Position numbers and translations under genes: made by a program. Below the pieces are notes generated by a model. The model was not told the origin of the DNA. It ran no database searches and saw nothing but the letters and a program-made list of their open reading frames with translations. A stretch of 64,000 bases of DNA, taken from Planctomycetaceae bacterium (GTDB lineage Bacteria > Planctomycetota > UBA1135 > GCA-002686595). Of this stretch, positions 35,041 through 44,418 are shown piece after piece. The stretch is from NCBI GenBank assembly GCA_011525785.1, contig WYBT01000063.1, positions 79,052 to 143,051 of the forward strand, read 5' to 3'. Position 1 is the stretch's first letter. Each line of letters opens with the position of its first letter.

Positions 35041-36675
35041 ATGAAGCAGACCCTCCGCTCCTCTACGTCGCCGTCCTCGGCCGCCGCGCCCAACCAGACG
35101 CTCGCCCAGCCCAATCAGGACGAGCAGAATTTCCCGCAGACCTTCTTCGGCAACTACTCAAAGGGTCTGCCGCACAACGACAAGGGCATTGTCGACGCGA
35201 ACGCCTACGTCCAGTTCCGCGATGCGCTGAACTCCGCCAAGGCGGCGCGCGACACGCGGGTGTACGACTTCGCCACGCTGTCGCAGGCGCTGGTCGATGC
35301 GCGCGGTCCGAGCTCGACGGCGGAGCGCTTCACGAGCTGCACGGCGGGCCTCGCCGTCGATCCGCTGGGTCCGGACCCGTTCGCGCTGCCGTTCAAGCCG
35401 GCGCCGTCGGTCACCTCGCGCGAGGCGGCCCTCGAAGCGGTCGAGAACTACTGGATGGCGCACTGCCGCGATGTGTCGTTCACGAACTACGACACGGACG
35501 CGACGGTGGCCGCGGCCGCGGCCGAGCTGCAGCGCATCAACAACGCGGTGGGGCACTTCGGCAGCCACGCCATCACGCCGGCCAACGTGTTCCGCGCTTA
35601 CGACCTGCCTGGCGCGCAGATCGGGCCCTACATCTCGCAGTTCCTGTTCCTCGACGTGCCCTTCGGCGCGCAGCGCTTCTCGCAGCACATCCACACGGTC
35701 CAGCCGGGAACGAACTGGCTGACCAAGACGCAGGAATGGGTCGCCGTGCAGAACGGCGAGTGGGCCGGCCGCGTCGGCGCCGACGTGTTCGACGGCACGC
35801 GTCGCTACATCCGCAACGGCCGCGACCTCGGCCAGTACGTGCACGTCGACGAGCTGTACCAGGCCTACTTCAACGCCTGCTTGATCTTGTTCGGGGCGGG
35901 CGCGCCGGTGGGTCCGGGCAATCCGTTCCGCACGCATCCGTCGATCAAGGGTTTCGCGACGTTCGGCGGGCCCCACATCCTCTCGCTCGTGACCGAGATC
36001 GCGACGCGCGCGCTGCAGGCTGTGTGGGCGCAGAAGTGGCTCGTGCATCGCCGGCTGCGCCCGGAGGCCTACGGCGGCCTCGTGCATTTCAGCATCGAGG
36101 GCGCGAGCGAGTTCAACGCGCTGCAACTGCCGGTGATCGTGAAGAACAGCGCCGCCGTCGCGCGCGCGCGCTCGAGCTACGGCACGTCGCTCATGCCGAT
36201 GGCGTTCCCCGAGGGCTCGCCGACGCACCCGGCTTACGGCGCGGGCCACGCAACGGTCGCAGGCGCGTGCGTGACGATGCTGAAGGCCTGGTTCGACGAG
36301 AGCCATGTCCTCGCGAATCCGGTCCAGCCCGACGCCGCGGGTCTGACGCTCGTGCCGTACACGGGCAGCGCGGCGCTGAAGGTCGGCGACGAGCTCAACA
36401 AGCTCGCGAGCAACATCGCCATCGGCCGCAACTTCGCCGGCGTGCACTGGTACTCCGACTACACCGAGTCGGTGCGCCTGGGCGAGCTGGTGTCGATCGT
36501 GGTGCTCGCGCGCGAGAGCCGCGGCTTCTACGAAGACCACTTCTTCCAGTTCACGAGCTTCGACGGCTTCCGCGTCCGCATCGAGCGCGGTGTCGTGACG
36601 GTCACCGGCACGGGCCAGCGACCGACGCACCTCGAAGACGCGCTGCTCGCGAGCCTGATCGGCCCGACGGCGTGA
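35041..36675 (+). CDS. Vanadium-dependent haloperoxidase
   Basis: 544 residues, no signal peptide seen. Vanadate-binding and catalytic motifs are QKWLVHRRLRPEAYGG (Lys and Arg), PEGSPTHPAYGAGHATVAGA (Ser, Gly and the catalytic His), and RNFAGVHWYSD (Arg and the His that coordinates vanadium). These enzymes oxidise halides with hydrogen peroxide and belong to the PAP2/bacterial acid phosphatase fold. The motif set is of bacterial bromoperoxidase type, but halide choice cannot be read from sequence. ATG at 35041 was chosen; a GTG at 35011 is possible. No obvious partner genes. Confidence 0.9.
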   Translation: MKQTLRSSTSPSSAAAPNQTLAQPNQDEQNFPQTFFGNYSKGLPHNDKGIVDANAYVQFRDALNSAKAARDTRVYDFATLSQALVDARGPSSTAERFTSCTAGLAVDPLGPDPFALPFKPAPSVTSREAALEAVENYWMAHCRDVSFTNYDTDATVAAAAAELQRINNAVGHFGSHAITPANVFRAYDLPGAQIGPYISQFLFLDVPFGAQRFSQHIHTVQPGTNWLTKTQEWVAVQNGEWAGRVGADVFDGTRRYIRNGRDLGQYVHVDELYQAYFNACLILFGAGAPVGPGNPFRTHPSIKGFATFGGPHILSLVTEIATRALQAVWAQKWLVHRRLRPEAYGGLVHFSIEGASEFNALQLPVIVKNSAAVARARSSYGTSLMPMAFPEGSPTHPAYGAGHATVAGACVTMLKAWFDESHVLANPVQPDAAGLTLVPYTGSAALKVGDELNKLASNIAIGRNFAGVHWYSDYTESVRLGELVSIVVLARESRGFYEDHFFQFTSFDGFRVRIERGVVTVTGTGQRPTHLEDALLASLIGPTA

Positions 36676-36799
36676 GTTGAGTTCCGATGGCCGGGGCGCG
36701 ACGCAACTTCAACTGCGCGCGCCTCGGCGCTGCACCCGACTTCGAATCACCGCGGCGGCTCCGCCGAGCCGCGCGCACCGAGCTGCGCCGCTGCGCAAC

Positions 36800-37369
36800 C
36801 TACTTGCGCGTCCAGTGCATGATCCAGTTCTCGCGCCAAGTGCGGCCGTCGTCGCGCGAGACGGCCTGGTACCAGCGACAGGACTTGGGCGTGATCTGAT
36901 CCCACGCGCCGCGCACGATGATCGCAGTCTCGCCGTCCTTGTCGTCGCCGTCCCACAGGCCGACGCCGTCGACAAAGCTGCCCCAGGCCGGCTCGGGCGC
37001 GAGCACGCCGCTCTTGGAGTTGACCCAGTAGTCGGCCCACAGCTTGCGCTCGAGGTCGAGCAGACGCAGTCCCATCCCGCTGAAGTTGCGCGCCGGGATG
37101 CGCAGCTCCTCGATGCTGGCGAGTCCGCCGAGGATCGAGACGACCGTCGCCTCGCCTTCGAACTCATCGAAGCCGCCGTCCTTGGGCTGCTTGTTGTGGA
37201 TCTTCCACTCGCCGGTGAGGAAGTCGAAGTCGCCGCGCTTGCCGGTCGGCGCGGGCTTCTTCGCGTCGGCGGGCGCGGCGTTCGCGCGGATCGAGCCGGC
37301 CACAGCCAGGCCGGCGGCGACCTGCAACAGCTCTCGGCGTTGGAGGTTGGTGGAGGCATCGTCAGTCAT
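36800..37369 (-). CDS. Tat-exported DUF1579-like protein
   Basis: 189 residues. Twin-Arg signal (LQRRELLQVAAGLAVAGS), then a lipocalin-like beta-barrel domain beginning GDFDFLTGEWKIHNKQ, with GLWDGDDKDGETAIIVRG and a C-terminal TWRENWIMHWTRK. The GDFDFLxGxW opening and WRENW ending match DUF1579-type proteins, whose biochemical role is unknown. It is convergent with the haloperoxidase (124-bp spacer) and downstream of the WYL regulator on the same strand. Confidence 0.8.
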   Translation of the reverse strand: MTDDASTNLQRRELLQVAAGLAVAGSIRANAAPADAKKPAPTGKRGDFDFLTGEWKIHNKQPKDGGFDEFEGEATVVSILGGLASIEELRIPARNFSGMGLRLLDLERKLWADYWVNSKSGVLAPEPAWGSFVDGVGLWDGDDKDGETAIIVRGAWDQITPKSCRWYQAVSRDDGRTWRENWIMHWTRK

Positions 37370-37488
37370 GGTCGCTTTCCCTGTGCTGGCGCTCGCGACG
37401 AGCGCGGCGGATCGGCGTCGCCCGACCGAACGTGGTCGGGTCGCACGCATGGGGGAGCAGCCTGCGGCGCGAATCCTGTCGCCGAGCG

Positions 37489-38478
37489 TCAGCGTTTCTT
37501 CTCGCGCGCTTCGCTCGGCTCTGCGTAGAGGCGCGCGAGCTCGCTGGAGCGCCGCCGCAGCTCCGCCACGAGCGCGCGCGGCGCGAGGGCCACGACGTCG
37601 GGCCCCAGGCGCAGCAGCTCGCCGGCCGCGACCTCGATCGACTCGATCGGAAGGCACAGCTCGCGCCAGCCGTCGCCGTCCTCCGGCCCAGCTGCGGCAA
37701 CTGCTTCGCTCATCGCGTGGCTGAGGCGGCTCAGTGCGCGCAGCGCCGCTGGACGAGCGCGCACTCGCGCCTGCTTCGACTGCATGCGAGCTTCGTAGTC
37801 GCGCGCGAAGTGCTTCCAGTAGCGGCGCAGGTCGAAGCTGCGCGGGACCGGCGCCGAGTGTTCCTCGACAGCCAGGCTCTCGATCGAACCCACGCGGTAC
37901 GTGCGCGGCTGGCCGTTCGCCGCGGCGACCAGGTACCACAGGCCAGCCTTCTGAACGAGGCCGAGCGGCGCGACGCGGCGTTCGACGACGCCTTTCCAAC
38001 TGTCGTAGCGCATGCTGATCATGCGCCGGTTCCACACGGCGGCGGCGAGTTCCGGCAAGCGGCGCTGTTCGTCGGGTCCTTGGAACCACGCCACGGGATC
38101 GAGGTGGAAGCAGGCGCCGACGCGCTCGGCCTCGCGTGCGGTGGACTCGGGCAGAGCGGCGAGGAGCTTCATGCGCATAGTCTCGAACGCTGCGCCGAGT
38201 CCGAGCTCGCGCGCTGCGAAGGGCGCGGCGGACAGGAACAGACTCGCGGCCTCCGGCCGGTCGAGTCCCGTCAGTCGCGTGCGGTAGCCGCCCTGCAACT
38301 GAAAGCCGCCGCTGCGCCCGCGCTCCGCGTACACCGGAACGCCCGCCGCGCTGAGCGCGTCCATGTCGCGATAGATCGTGCGCACCGAGACCTCGAAGGC
38401 CTCGGCCAGCGCGTGAGCGGAGACTCGCCCCTCGGTCTGGAGCCGCAGGAGGATCGACAGGAGCCGGCTCGACTGCAT
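37489..38478 (-). CDS. YafY-type HTH/WYL-domain transcriptional regulator
   Basis: 329 residues. N-terminal HTH_11 winged helix (RLLSILLRLQTEGRVSAHAL then FEVSVRTIYRDMDALSAAGV), followed by RSGGFQLQGGYRTRLTGL and a WYL domain (RMISMRYDSWKGVVERRVAP, GLWYLVAAANGQPRTYRV), with a C-terminal WCX-type extension. WYL proteins bind small ligands or nucleic acid and usually repress neighbouring genes. The target is unknown; the DUF1579-like gene lies downstream and a dienelactone hydrolase gene upstream on the same strand. ATG at 38478. Confidence 0.9.
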   Translation of the reverse strand: MQSSRLLSILLRLQTEGRVSAHALAEAFEVSVRTIYRDMDALSAAGVPVYAERGRSGGFQLQGGYRTRLTGLDRPEAASLFLSAAPFAARELGLGAAFETMRMKLLAALPESTAREAERVGACFHLDPVAWFQGPDEQRRLPELAAAVWNRRMISMRYDSWKGVVERRVAPLGLVQKAGLWYLVAAANGQPRTYRVGSIESLAVEEHSAPVPRSFDLRRYWKHFARDYEARMQSKQARVRARPAALRALSRLSHAMSEAVAAAGPEDGDGWRELCLPIESIEVAAGELLRLGPDVVALAPRALVAELRRRSSELARLYAEPSEAREKKR

Positions 38479-38566
38479 GTGGAGCAGTCTCGCACGGCGA
38501 GCTGACACGCGCTGTCAGCTTTCGACGTCGTGCGGCGCGTGCAGAGGCGTCGCACGCGCGCGTCCG

Positions 38567-39307
38567 TCATGCCCAGCTCGAAGCGAAGTGCTCCAACGCC
38601 AGACGCCAAGCCGCATCGGCGGCCGCGGAGTCGTAGCGCTCGCCCTCGTCGCGCATGAAGGCGTGTTCGGCGGGGAACTCGCGCATCTGCACGGACGCGC
38701 CGCGTGCGGCAAGCGCTGCGGCAATCCGTTCGCGGCCCGCGGGCGGAACGTGCGGGTCAGCGTCGCCGAAGATCATCAGCAGCCGCGCGCGAGACGTGGT
38801 GAGCGCATGGAGCGTGCCCGCGTCGGCATCCGCGCCCAACTTGCCGTCGTGAACGCCCGTCGGATAGCAGGCCACGACCGCGCCGACGCGCGCATCGAGC
38901 GCTGCGCGCAGAGCGAGGTGGCCGCCGATGCAGAAACCCATGCTGCCCAGGCGTCGCGGGTCGACGCGCGGATCGCGTTCGAGCCAGTCGAGCACGCACG
39001 CGCGGTCGCGGTCGTGCTCGGCGACGAGCGTGCGCCGCGCGGCAGAGAGCCCGCGCTCGCGGCCGGCGTCGTCGTACGCGATCACGGCGCCGAGCGGCTC
39101 CACGCGATGGAAGATCTCCGGCGCCGCGACCACGTAGCCATGTCCGGCGAGTCGCTCCATCGCGCGCCGGATCGGGCCGGTGAGCTGGAAGATCTCGGAG
39201 TACAGCAGCACTCCGGGATAGGGACCGCCCGCGCGCGGTGCGCACACCCGAACGCGCATGGGGCTTCGGTCGACGAGCAGCTCGAGCTCTTCGGTGACGA
39301 TCTTCAT
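38567..39307 (-). CDS. Dienelactone hydrolase family protein
   Basis: 246-residue alpha/beta hydrolase with the dienelactone hydrolase catalytic triad: Cys nucleophile in GSMGFCIGGHLALR, Asp in FGDADPHVP and His in PAEHAFMRDEGERYD. The N-terminus has the usual PGVLLYSEIFQL strand. The family opens dienelactones in chloroaromatic breakdown, but many members act on other esters or lactones. No other aromatic-degradation genes are near, so substrate is open. ATG at 39307. Confidence 0.9.
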   Translation of the reverse strand: MKIVTEELELLVDRSPMRVRVCAPRAGGPYPGVLLYSEIFQLTGPIRRAMERLAGHGYVVAAPEIFHRVEPLGAVIAYDDAGRERGLSAARRTLVAEHDRDRACVLDWLERDPRVDPRRLGSMGFCIGGHLALRAALDARVGAVVACYPTGVHDGKLGADADAGTLHALTTSRARLLMIFGDADPHVPPAGRERIAAALAARGASVQMREFPAEHAFMRDEGERYDSAAADAAWRLALEHFASSWA

Positions 39308-39349
39308 CGCACGGGTGTACGCGCTGGCGGCCCGCCGACCAAGCGTCGA

Positions 39350-40855
39350 TCAACTTCCGCGCTTGCGGCCGGTGACGAGCAAGTTGCGCTTGGGAATCGA
39401 GAAGATGAAGGCTGTCACCGCGCTCGCGCTCAAGCGCGAGTCCGCTCCGTAACCGGAGTTGTCGCGATTGGGCTGGTAGTAAAAGGTCCCGTCAGCGCAC
39501 TGCGCGAGCGTGAACCACCAGCGATTGGCGTCCATGACGCGACGGAAGTTCGCGGGGTCGATGTTCGCGGCGAGCGCGGCGTAACCCATGCCCATGATCG
39601 GCGAGGCGTGCGTGTCGGGAAAGCTCAGCGGGTGCTCGCCGATCACGAGCGAGTGCTTGCGCGCGCGCGACTTGATCGACGCGTCCGGCCAGGGATGCAG
39701 GTGCAGCGCAATGCCCGCCGCGCCGGTGCGTCCCATGTCGGCCCAATCTTGATCGCCAGCGACGTCATCGGCGTACCACACGTAGCCGTTCGAGCCCGCG
39801 CCGCGCTCGAGGAACGCGCTCGCCGCGTCGAGCCGCGCGCGATCGATCTCCACGCCGCAGTGCTTCATCAGCGACAGCGCGAGCACGCCCTGCCCCGTGA
39901 GCATCGCGATCGGCCCGTAGCCCTCGAAGCCGGGGTTGTGGCCCCAACCGCCGTTCTGCTGGCGCTCGTCCGTGGGGAAGCTGTCGGGGTGCGACTCCTT
40001 CGCCAGCGGGTTGACCTGCGCGAGCGACATGTACTGCGTCGACATGAGGAAATCGCGCACTTGCTCGAGCTCTGGCAACACCCAGCGCTCGCGCGTCGCG
40101 GCGTAGTACTCGCTGAGCACGATCCCCGCCGCCATGTAGCGCCAGTTGATGAGGTCGTCCTCGTCGACGGCCTTCGTCGTCCGCGCATGGAAGCGCGCGT
40201 TGCGCTCGACGGCCGCGAGGTGCTCGCGCTTGCCGCTCGCCAGCAGCGCGAGCGGCGCGAACGTGTCGACCACCGGGTCCCAGAACGAGCCGTCGTCGCG
40301 CTGCGCAGCCAGCAGATGCTCGAGCAGCTCCGCGAGGATGCGCTCGCTCTTCGCGCACTCCGCTGGATAGCTCGGCGCGAACTCGCCGTAGCGCGTGCCG
40401 ACACTGAGCGCGGCGCTGCGCGGCTTGCCCTCGCGCTCGAGCATCAACTCCAGACGCCCTTCGCCGGACTTGCCCTGGCAGGCCTCGAGCGCGAGCGCGA
40501 AGTCGAGCAGCGGGCCCTGCGGGCCGAAGACCTCCATGCCGTAGCCGTTGCGGTGCGGCGTCGCGAAGCGCTTGCCGTTCACACCGACGATGTGATCGCC
40601 GAGCTCGACTCGACCGGCCGCAGCAGAGTCGGCGAAGACGTAGCGCACCACCAAGTGCTTCGGCGCATCAGCGACGAGCTCGACGCGCAGTCCGGTGCGC
40701 CCCAGGTTGTAGTACCAGCCGGGGACGCTCGCGTCAGGGCCTTCGCCCGCGCGTTGACTCCAGGGCTGGCCGCCCTCGTCGTAGTTGACTTGCGCGGCGA
40801 GAGGCGCCGCAACGCACACCGTGGTCAGAAGTCGCAGCAGCAGCTCTCGCATCAT
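39350..40855 (-). CDS. Exported PDZ plus alpha/alpha-barrel protein (DUF6288-like)
   Basis: 501 residues with a signal peptide (LLRLLTTVCVAAPLAAQ). A PDZ-like domain covers about 45-150 (ADSAAAGRVELGDHIVGVNG). A helical region of alpha/alpha-toroid type follows, with repeated Trp/Gly/His-rich motifs (LLAAQRDDGSFWDPVV, ERQQNGGWGHNPGFEGYGPI, GMGYAALAANIDPANFRRVM). This architecture matches DUF6288-type planctomycete proteins of unknown function; the toroid fold is shared with terpene cyclases and glycosidases. ATG at 40855 was used; 40867 and 40852 are also possible. Confidence 0.75.
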   Translation of the reverse strand: MMRELLLRLLTTVCVAAPLAAQVNYDEGGQPWSQRAGEGPDASVPGWYYNLGRTGLRVELVADAPKHLVVRYVFADSAAAGRVELGDHIVGVNGKRFATPHRNGYGMEVFGPQGPLLDFALALEACQGKSGEGRLELMLEREGKPRSAALSVGTRYGEFAPSYPAECAKSERILAELLEHLLAAQRDDGSFWDPVVDTFAPLALLASGKREHLAAVERNARFHARTTKAVDEDDLINWRYMAAGIVLSEYYAATRERWVLPELEQVRDFLMSTQYMSLAQVNPLAKESHPDSFPTDERQQNGGWGHNPGFEGYGPIAMLTGQGVLALSLMKHCGVEIDRARLDAASAFLERGAGSNGYVWYADDVAGDQDWADMGRTGAAGIALHLHPWPDASIKSRARKHSLVIGEHPLSFPDTHASPIMGMGYAALAANIDPANFRRVMDANRWWFTLAQCADGTFYYQPNRDNSGYGADSRLSASAVTAFIFSIPKRNLLVTGRKRGS

Positions 40856-40930
40856 GCGACACAGCATCCGACTCTCGGCCGGTCTGTCCAGCGCCGCGCG
40901 TCAAGTTGCAGCGGTCAAACTGCGGCGCGT

Positions 40931-41299
40931 TCAACTCGCGCCGAGCGCAACGAACATCGAGAGCGCGAGCATGCCCAGCGCCGGAACGGAGCGCACGAGC
41001 GGATCGCGCACGCGCACGTGCATCAACACCGCGCCGAGCATCAAGAGCGCGAGCGCCGCCGACGCGGGTTGGCGCAGTCCCGCGAACCACACGGCAGCGA
41101 CGAGCAGCGCTGCGATCGAGAGCTTGAGTCCGCCGATTGCGAACAGCGACCACGAAGGCAGCCCGTAGGCGGCAAATTCTTCGCGCAAGTTCTGCGCGCG
41201 GCCGCCGCGGTAGGCCGTGGCCCTGCTGAAACGCAGCACCCAGACATTCACCAGTCCCAGGGCGATGACGATCTGCGCGGCAATGACGAGATTTTCCAT
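40931..41299 (-). CDS. DoxX-like small membrane protein
   Basis: 122 residues, four predicted membrane helices (LVIAAQIVIALGLVNVWVL, WSLFAIGGLKLSIAALLVAA, PASAALALLMLGAVLM, PALGMLALSMFVALG). The Arg-Gly-Gly loop and EEFAAYGLPSW are typical of DoxX-like family proteins, of unclear function. ATG at 41299 has GGGAGG upstream. Longer in-frame starts give an Arg-rich non-family leader. It is 75 bp upstream of the DUF6288-like gene on the same strand. Confidence 0.8.
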   Translation of the reverse strand: MENLVIAAQIVIALGLVNVWVLRFSRATAYRGGRAQNLREEFAAYGLPSWSLFAIGGLKLSIAALLVAAVWFAGLRQPASAALALLMLGAVLMHVRVRDPLVRSVPALGMLALSMFVALGAS

Positions 41300-41924
41300 G
41301 GCTAGCCTCCCAGGCGCGGTTTGAGCGACTGTCGTTCGTGCGAGCGGCCTCTGCGGGCGGCCTCTTGGCGCCAGACGCTTCGTCCTAAGGCCCTTCGCCC
41401 GTCGGCGCGCCCCGGATTCAGTTCCGCTCGCAACGCCGGCTCGAAATCGAGCCGCTGGAAAGACAGTCGAGTGCGGAGTTCGCGCCGCTAGTGAAGCGCC
41501 TGCTCGAGTTGCGCCCCGGCGCTCCGGAATCGGCCCCGTTCTGCGAGGTCTGGTCCACGAGGCGCTCTCGGAGCGACGCGTGAGCGACAACTGGGACTTC
41601 TACTCCGCACTGGATGGAGGGCCCGCCAAGTTCGATGTTCGTCGACCTGATCCGCGTTGAAGCGCCCTCGCGCGCGAACACGGCGGAGAGTACGGCGGCT
41701 GGGAGTGCGAGGTCATCGGCTGAGTCAGGGCCTCAAGCGCCGTCCCCAGTCCTCGATTGCAGTGCGTGCGGACGACTTGGTCGACAGCGGAAGGGCCGCA
41801 GCGCCGTCCGCGCTGCAAAGCCAATCTGCGTGATCGCACCCAGACGCGCTTTGCGTACTAGCGTTCGAAGGGGGAGATCTGCTCCCAGCGTCCGACCACC
41901 GCGACTTCACACCCACTGATTTCC
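41300..41924. other. Spacer holding degraded coding sequence
   Basis: 625 bases between the DoxX-like gene (-) and the FGE-like gene (+). It contains the DUF695-like remnant (41580-41723). Just upstream, on the plus strand around 41412-41582, is a coding-like frame (FRSQRRLEIEPLERQSSAEF) without a start codon. No intact gene seen. Confidence 0.5.
41580..41723 (+). pseudogene. Remnant of a DUF695-like gene
   Basis: GTG at 41580 opens VSDNWDFYSALDGGPA, a start typical of DUF695-like proteins. The expected continuation SSMFVDLIRVEAPS is in the next frame. A terminal EYGGWECEVIG plus stop (41721-41723) is back in the first frame. The total is far too short for an intact protein, so frameshifts and an internal deletion have destroyed it. 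Family assignment is from memory of the N-terminal pattern and is tentative. Confidence 0.35.
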
Positions 41925-43181
41925 ATGCGCGCTGTTCCGTTGCTTCCGATTTCGCTGCTCCTTGCGCCCGTAGCGAGCGCCCAGACGCCGTACTGCACCT
42001 CGGGCGGGTCGTCCAACGGCTGCACGCCGCAGATCTCGGCCAACGCACAGCCCAACGTCTCGAGCACTTCGGGCTGCGTGATCACGACGCTGGGTGTCGA
42101 GAGCCAGCGGGCAGGCTTGACCTTCTACGGAGTCGACAACAGCGGCTTCACTCCGACGCTGTGGGCGCCGCTCAGCACCAGCTACCTGTGCGTGAAGCCG
42201 CCCACGGCGCGGCTGGGCATCGCGAACAGCGGCGGCACGGCGACCGCCTGCACCGGCGTGCTGGCGTTCAGCTGGGACGGATTCCAGGCCGCCAATCCGA
42301 GCGCGCTCGGCACGCCGTGGACTGTGGGCGACAAGGTCTACGCGCAGACCTGGTACCGCGATCCGCTCGCAGCGCGCGGCACGAACCTCTCGAACGCACT
42401 CGAACTCACACTGCAGCCGACGACGGCGATCCCGTGCATCACGCAGTTGCCGGGTGTACGCCTGATTCCGGCCGGCACGTTCTCGATGGGCTCGTCCGAG
42501 CCATTCGCGGCGCCGTACTTCAGCTTCGCCGATGAGAAGCCCGTGCGGCAGGTCACGATCAGCTACTGCTTCTGGATGGGTGAGCGCGAGGTCAGCCAAG
42601 CCGAGTACATCGCGCTCATGGGCAGCCTGCCCTTCGCGCCAGCCTTCCCGGGCGCCGCGCGACCCGTCGAGAACATCACTTGGCAAGCGGCGCGCAACTA
42701 CTGCAACGCGCTCACTGCGCAGCAGACCGCGCTGGGGAACGTGCCGCCCGGCTATCAGTATCGCCTGCCGACCGAGGCCGAGTGGGAGTACGCCTGCCGC
42801 GCTGGGACCATCAGTGAGTTCCACTACGGCGGCGGGCTGCTGTGCAACCAAGCGCGCATTTCGTTCTCGTACCACCCCAACAACAACTGTTCGGTGAACT
42901 CGACCACCACCGTGGGCACGTACTTGCCGAATGCGTGGGGTCTGCTCGACATGCACGGCAACGTGGCGGAGTGGTGCCTCGACTCCTACGCGGCGTACTC
43001 GCCGAACAACGTGACCAATCCCTTCGTGAGCGTCGGCGTGAACCGCGTCGTGCGCGGCGGGAGCTGGGCTGACACGTCGTCGAACGCGCGCTCGGCGTCG
43101 CGCTCGAATGCGAACCCATTGCTGATCTACAACAACATCGGCTTCCGCGTGGTGCTCGCGCCGATCATCAACGTGCCGTGA
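41925..43181 (+). CDS. Secreted protein: shared module plus FGE/sulfatase-modifying-factor-like domain
   Basis: 418 residues with a signal peptide (LLPISLLLAPVASAQ). Residues about 22-165 are the Cys-containing module seen at the C-terminus of other secreted proteins in this window (YCTSGGSSNGCTPQI ... TWYRDPLAARGTNLSNALEL). An FGE-sulfatase fold follows: GTFSMGSSEPF, ENITWQAARNYCNAL, YRLPTEAEWEYACRAG, GLLDMHGNVAEWCLDSY, RVVRGGSWADT, NIGFRVV. The Cys pair of true formylglycine-generating enzymes is absent from the RSASRSN region, so it is probably a binding or structural member. Confidence 0.85.
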   Translation: MRAVPLLPISLLLAPVASAQTPYCTSGGSSNGCTPQISANAQPNVSSTSGCVITTLGVESQRAGLTFYGVDNSGFTPTLWAPLSTSYLCVKPPTARLGIANSGGTATACTGVLAFSWDGFQAANPSALGTPWTVGDKVYAQTWYRDPLAARGTNLSNALELTLQPTTAIPCITQLPGVRLIPAGTFSMGSSEPFAAPYFSFADEKPVRQVTISYCFWMGEREVSQAEYIALMGSLPFAPAFPGAARPVENITWQAARNYCNALTAQQTALGNVPPGYQYRLPTEAEWEYACRAGTISEFHYGGGLLCNQARISFSYHPNNNCSVNSTTTVGTYLPNAWGLLDMHGNVAEWCLDSYAAYSPNNVTNPFVSVGVNRVVRGGSWADTSSNARSASRSNANPLLIYNNIGFRVVLAPIINVP

Positions 43182-43242
43182 AGCCGGAGCTACGGGCTCG
43201 CGCGGAGCTGCCTCGGCGCAGCGACGCGAACGCTTCGCCGCG

Positions 43243-44232
43243 CTAGTCGTCGCGCAGCTCCGGTCCGACCTCGAACGGGAAGGGGAGCTTGTCGAGTTGC
43301 GGGCGCTGCCCGGCGCGAATTGCTGCGATCCAGACGTTGAGTAGGTCGCGTTTCCAAAAGCGCGTGCACAGCTCGAGGAACTCCACGACGGAGTCGGCGC
43401 AGCCGCGTTGGAGTAGCGCGTTGGCGAGGTCGAGCTCCGGGCCGAAGCTGTCCAGTTGCGGCGATCCGACGGTGCGAGCGGACTCGACGAGTTCGCGCTC
43501 GGCGCTCGCGAGGTCGTCGTCGATCAGCGCGACGAGCCCGAGAATACGGTGGCCGTGGTAGTGCGCATTGCCGCGCATCCAGCCGAGCTCTCGCGCACGC
43601 GCCGCGTCGAGCAGTTCCAGCGCAAGTTCGCGGGCTCGGTCGTGGCGCGCACACCGCAGCGCGCTCTCGGCGGCTTGCCAGAGCGTGTCCGCGTGCCGCG
43701 GCTGCTCCAACGCCAAGGCTCGCTCGTAGGCTGCTAGAGCGAGCGCGGAGTCCTTAGCGCTCTTGGAGCTCCAGGTGAGACACCGCGCAGTCCACGAGGG
43801 CCAAGCAGCATTCTGCGGATCTCGCCGTTCGAGTTCTGCGAACGTGGCGCGCGCCGACTCGAGTTCGCGCGCCCCGAAGAACCCCAGGCCTGCGTTCCTG
43901 AGCACGGCGAGGTTGTCCGGATCTCGCGCGATCGCGGCGCGCCACAACGAACAGACCTCAGCACGCAACGACGGACTCGAATCGGGGTGCAGGCTCCCGC
44001 TGGTGTGCAGATCGGCCGAGGGCTGATGCTCGATGCACCACAGCAATGAATCGCGGAGGAGGTGGCTCTCGCGCGACTCCCAGTGCAACTCGCGCTGCGC
44101 GTAGCCGAGCAGTTTGGCGCGGGCCTCGAAATCGTTCGGATCGACCGCGAGGCGACTCTGCAGTTCGCCGGCCTGCTCGGCGTTCAACTCGTAGCCCGCT
44201 TGCAGCCAGATCAGCGACTCGTCGGTGTCCAT
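43243..44232 (-). CDS. TPR-like helical repeat protein
   Basis: 329 residues, no signal peptide or membrane segment. Helical repeats of TPR style: AAIARDPDNLAVLRNAGLGF, ARATFAELERRDPQNAAWPS, ALAAYERALALEQPRHADTL, and ALLQRGCADSVVEFLELCTR. The N-terminus (MDTDESLIWLQAGYELNAE) resembles cytosolic TIGR02996-like helical proteins, but this is uncertain. Long in-frame upstream sequence is the antisense of the next gene, so ATG at 44232 was used. Probably a protein-protein interaction scaffold. Confidence 0.75.
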   Translation of the reverse strand: MDTDESLIWLQAGYELNAEQAGELQSRLAVDPNDFEARAKLLGYAQRELHWESRESHLLRDSLLWCIEHQPSADLHTSGSLHPDSSPSLRAEVCSLWRAAIARDPDNLAVLRNAGLGFFGARELESARATFAELERRDPQNAAWPSWTARCLTWSSKSAKDSALALAAYERALALEQPRHADTLWQAAESALRCARHDRARELALELLDAARARELGWMRGNAHYHGHRILGLVALIDDDLASAERELVESARTVGSPQLDSFGPELDLANALLQRGCADSVVEFLELCTRFWKRDLLNVWIAAIRAGQRPQLDKLPFPFEVGPELRDD

Positions 44233-44418
44233 CGCGCCGCGGATTCTCACACAGACCCCGGTTGAGAACGCAGACGAGCGCGCCGCAGAATCCAGAGCCT
44301 GGACGTGTCGGTGTCCCTGATCCTTCCCGGCGGCGCTCCAGCGCGTCGGGCGCGCTACGGAATGTCGCTTGCGCAGTCGAAGACACAGCGTCGGACCCCA
44401 GCCCCCCTGAAACGCCCC

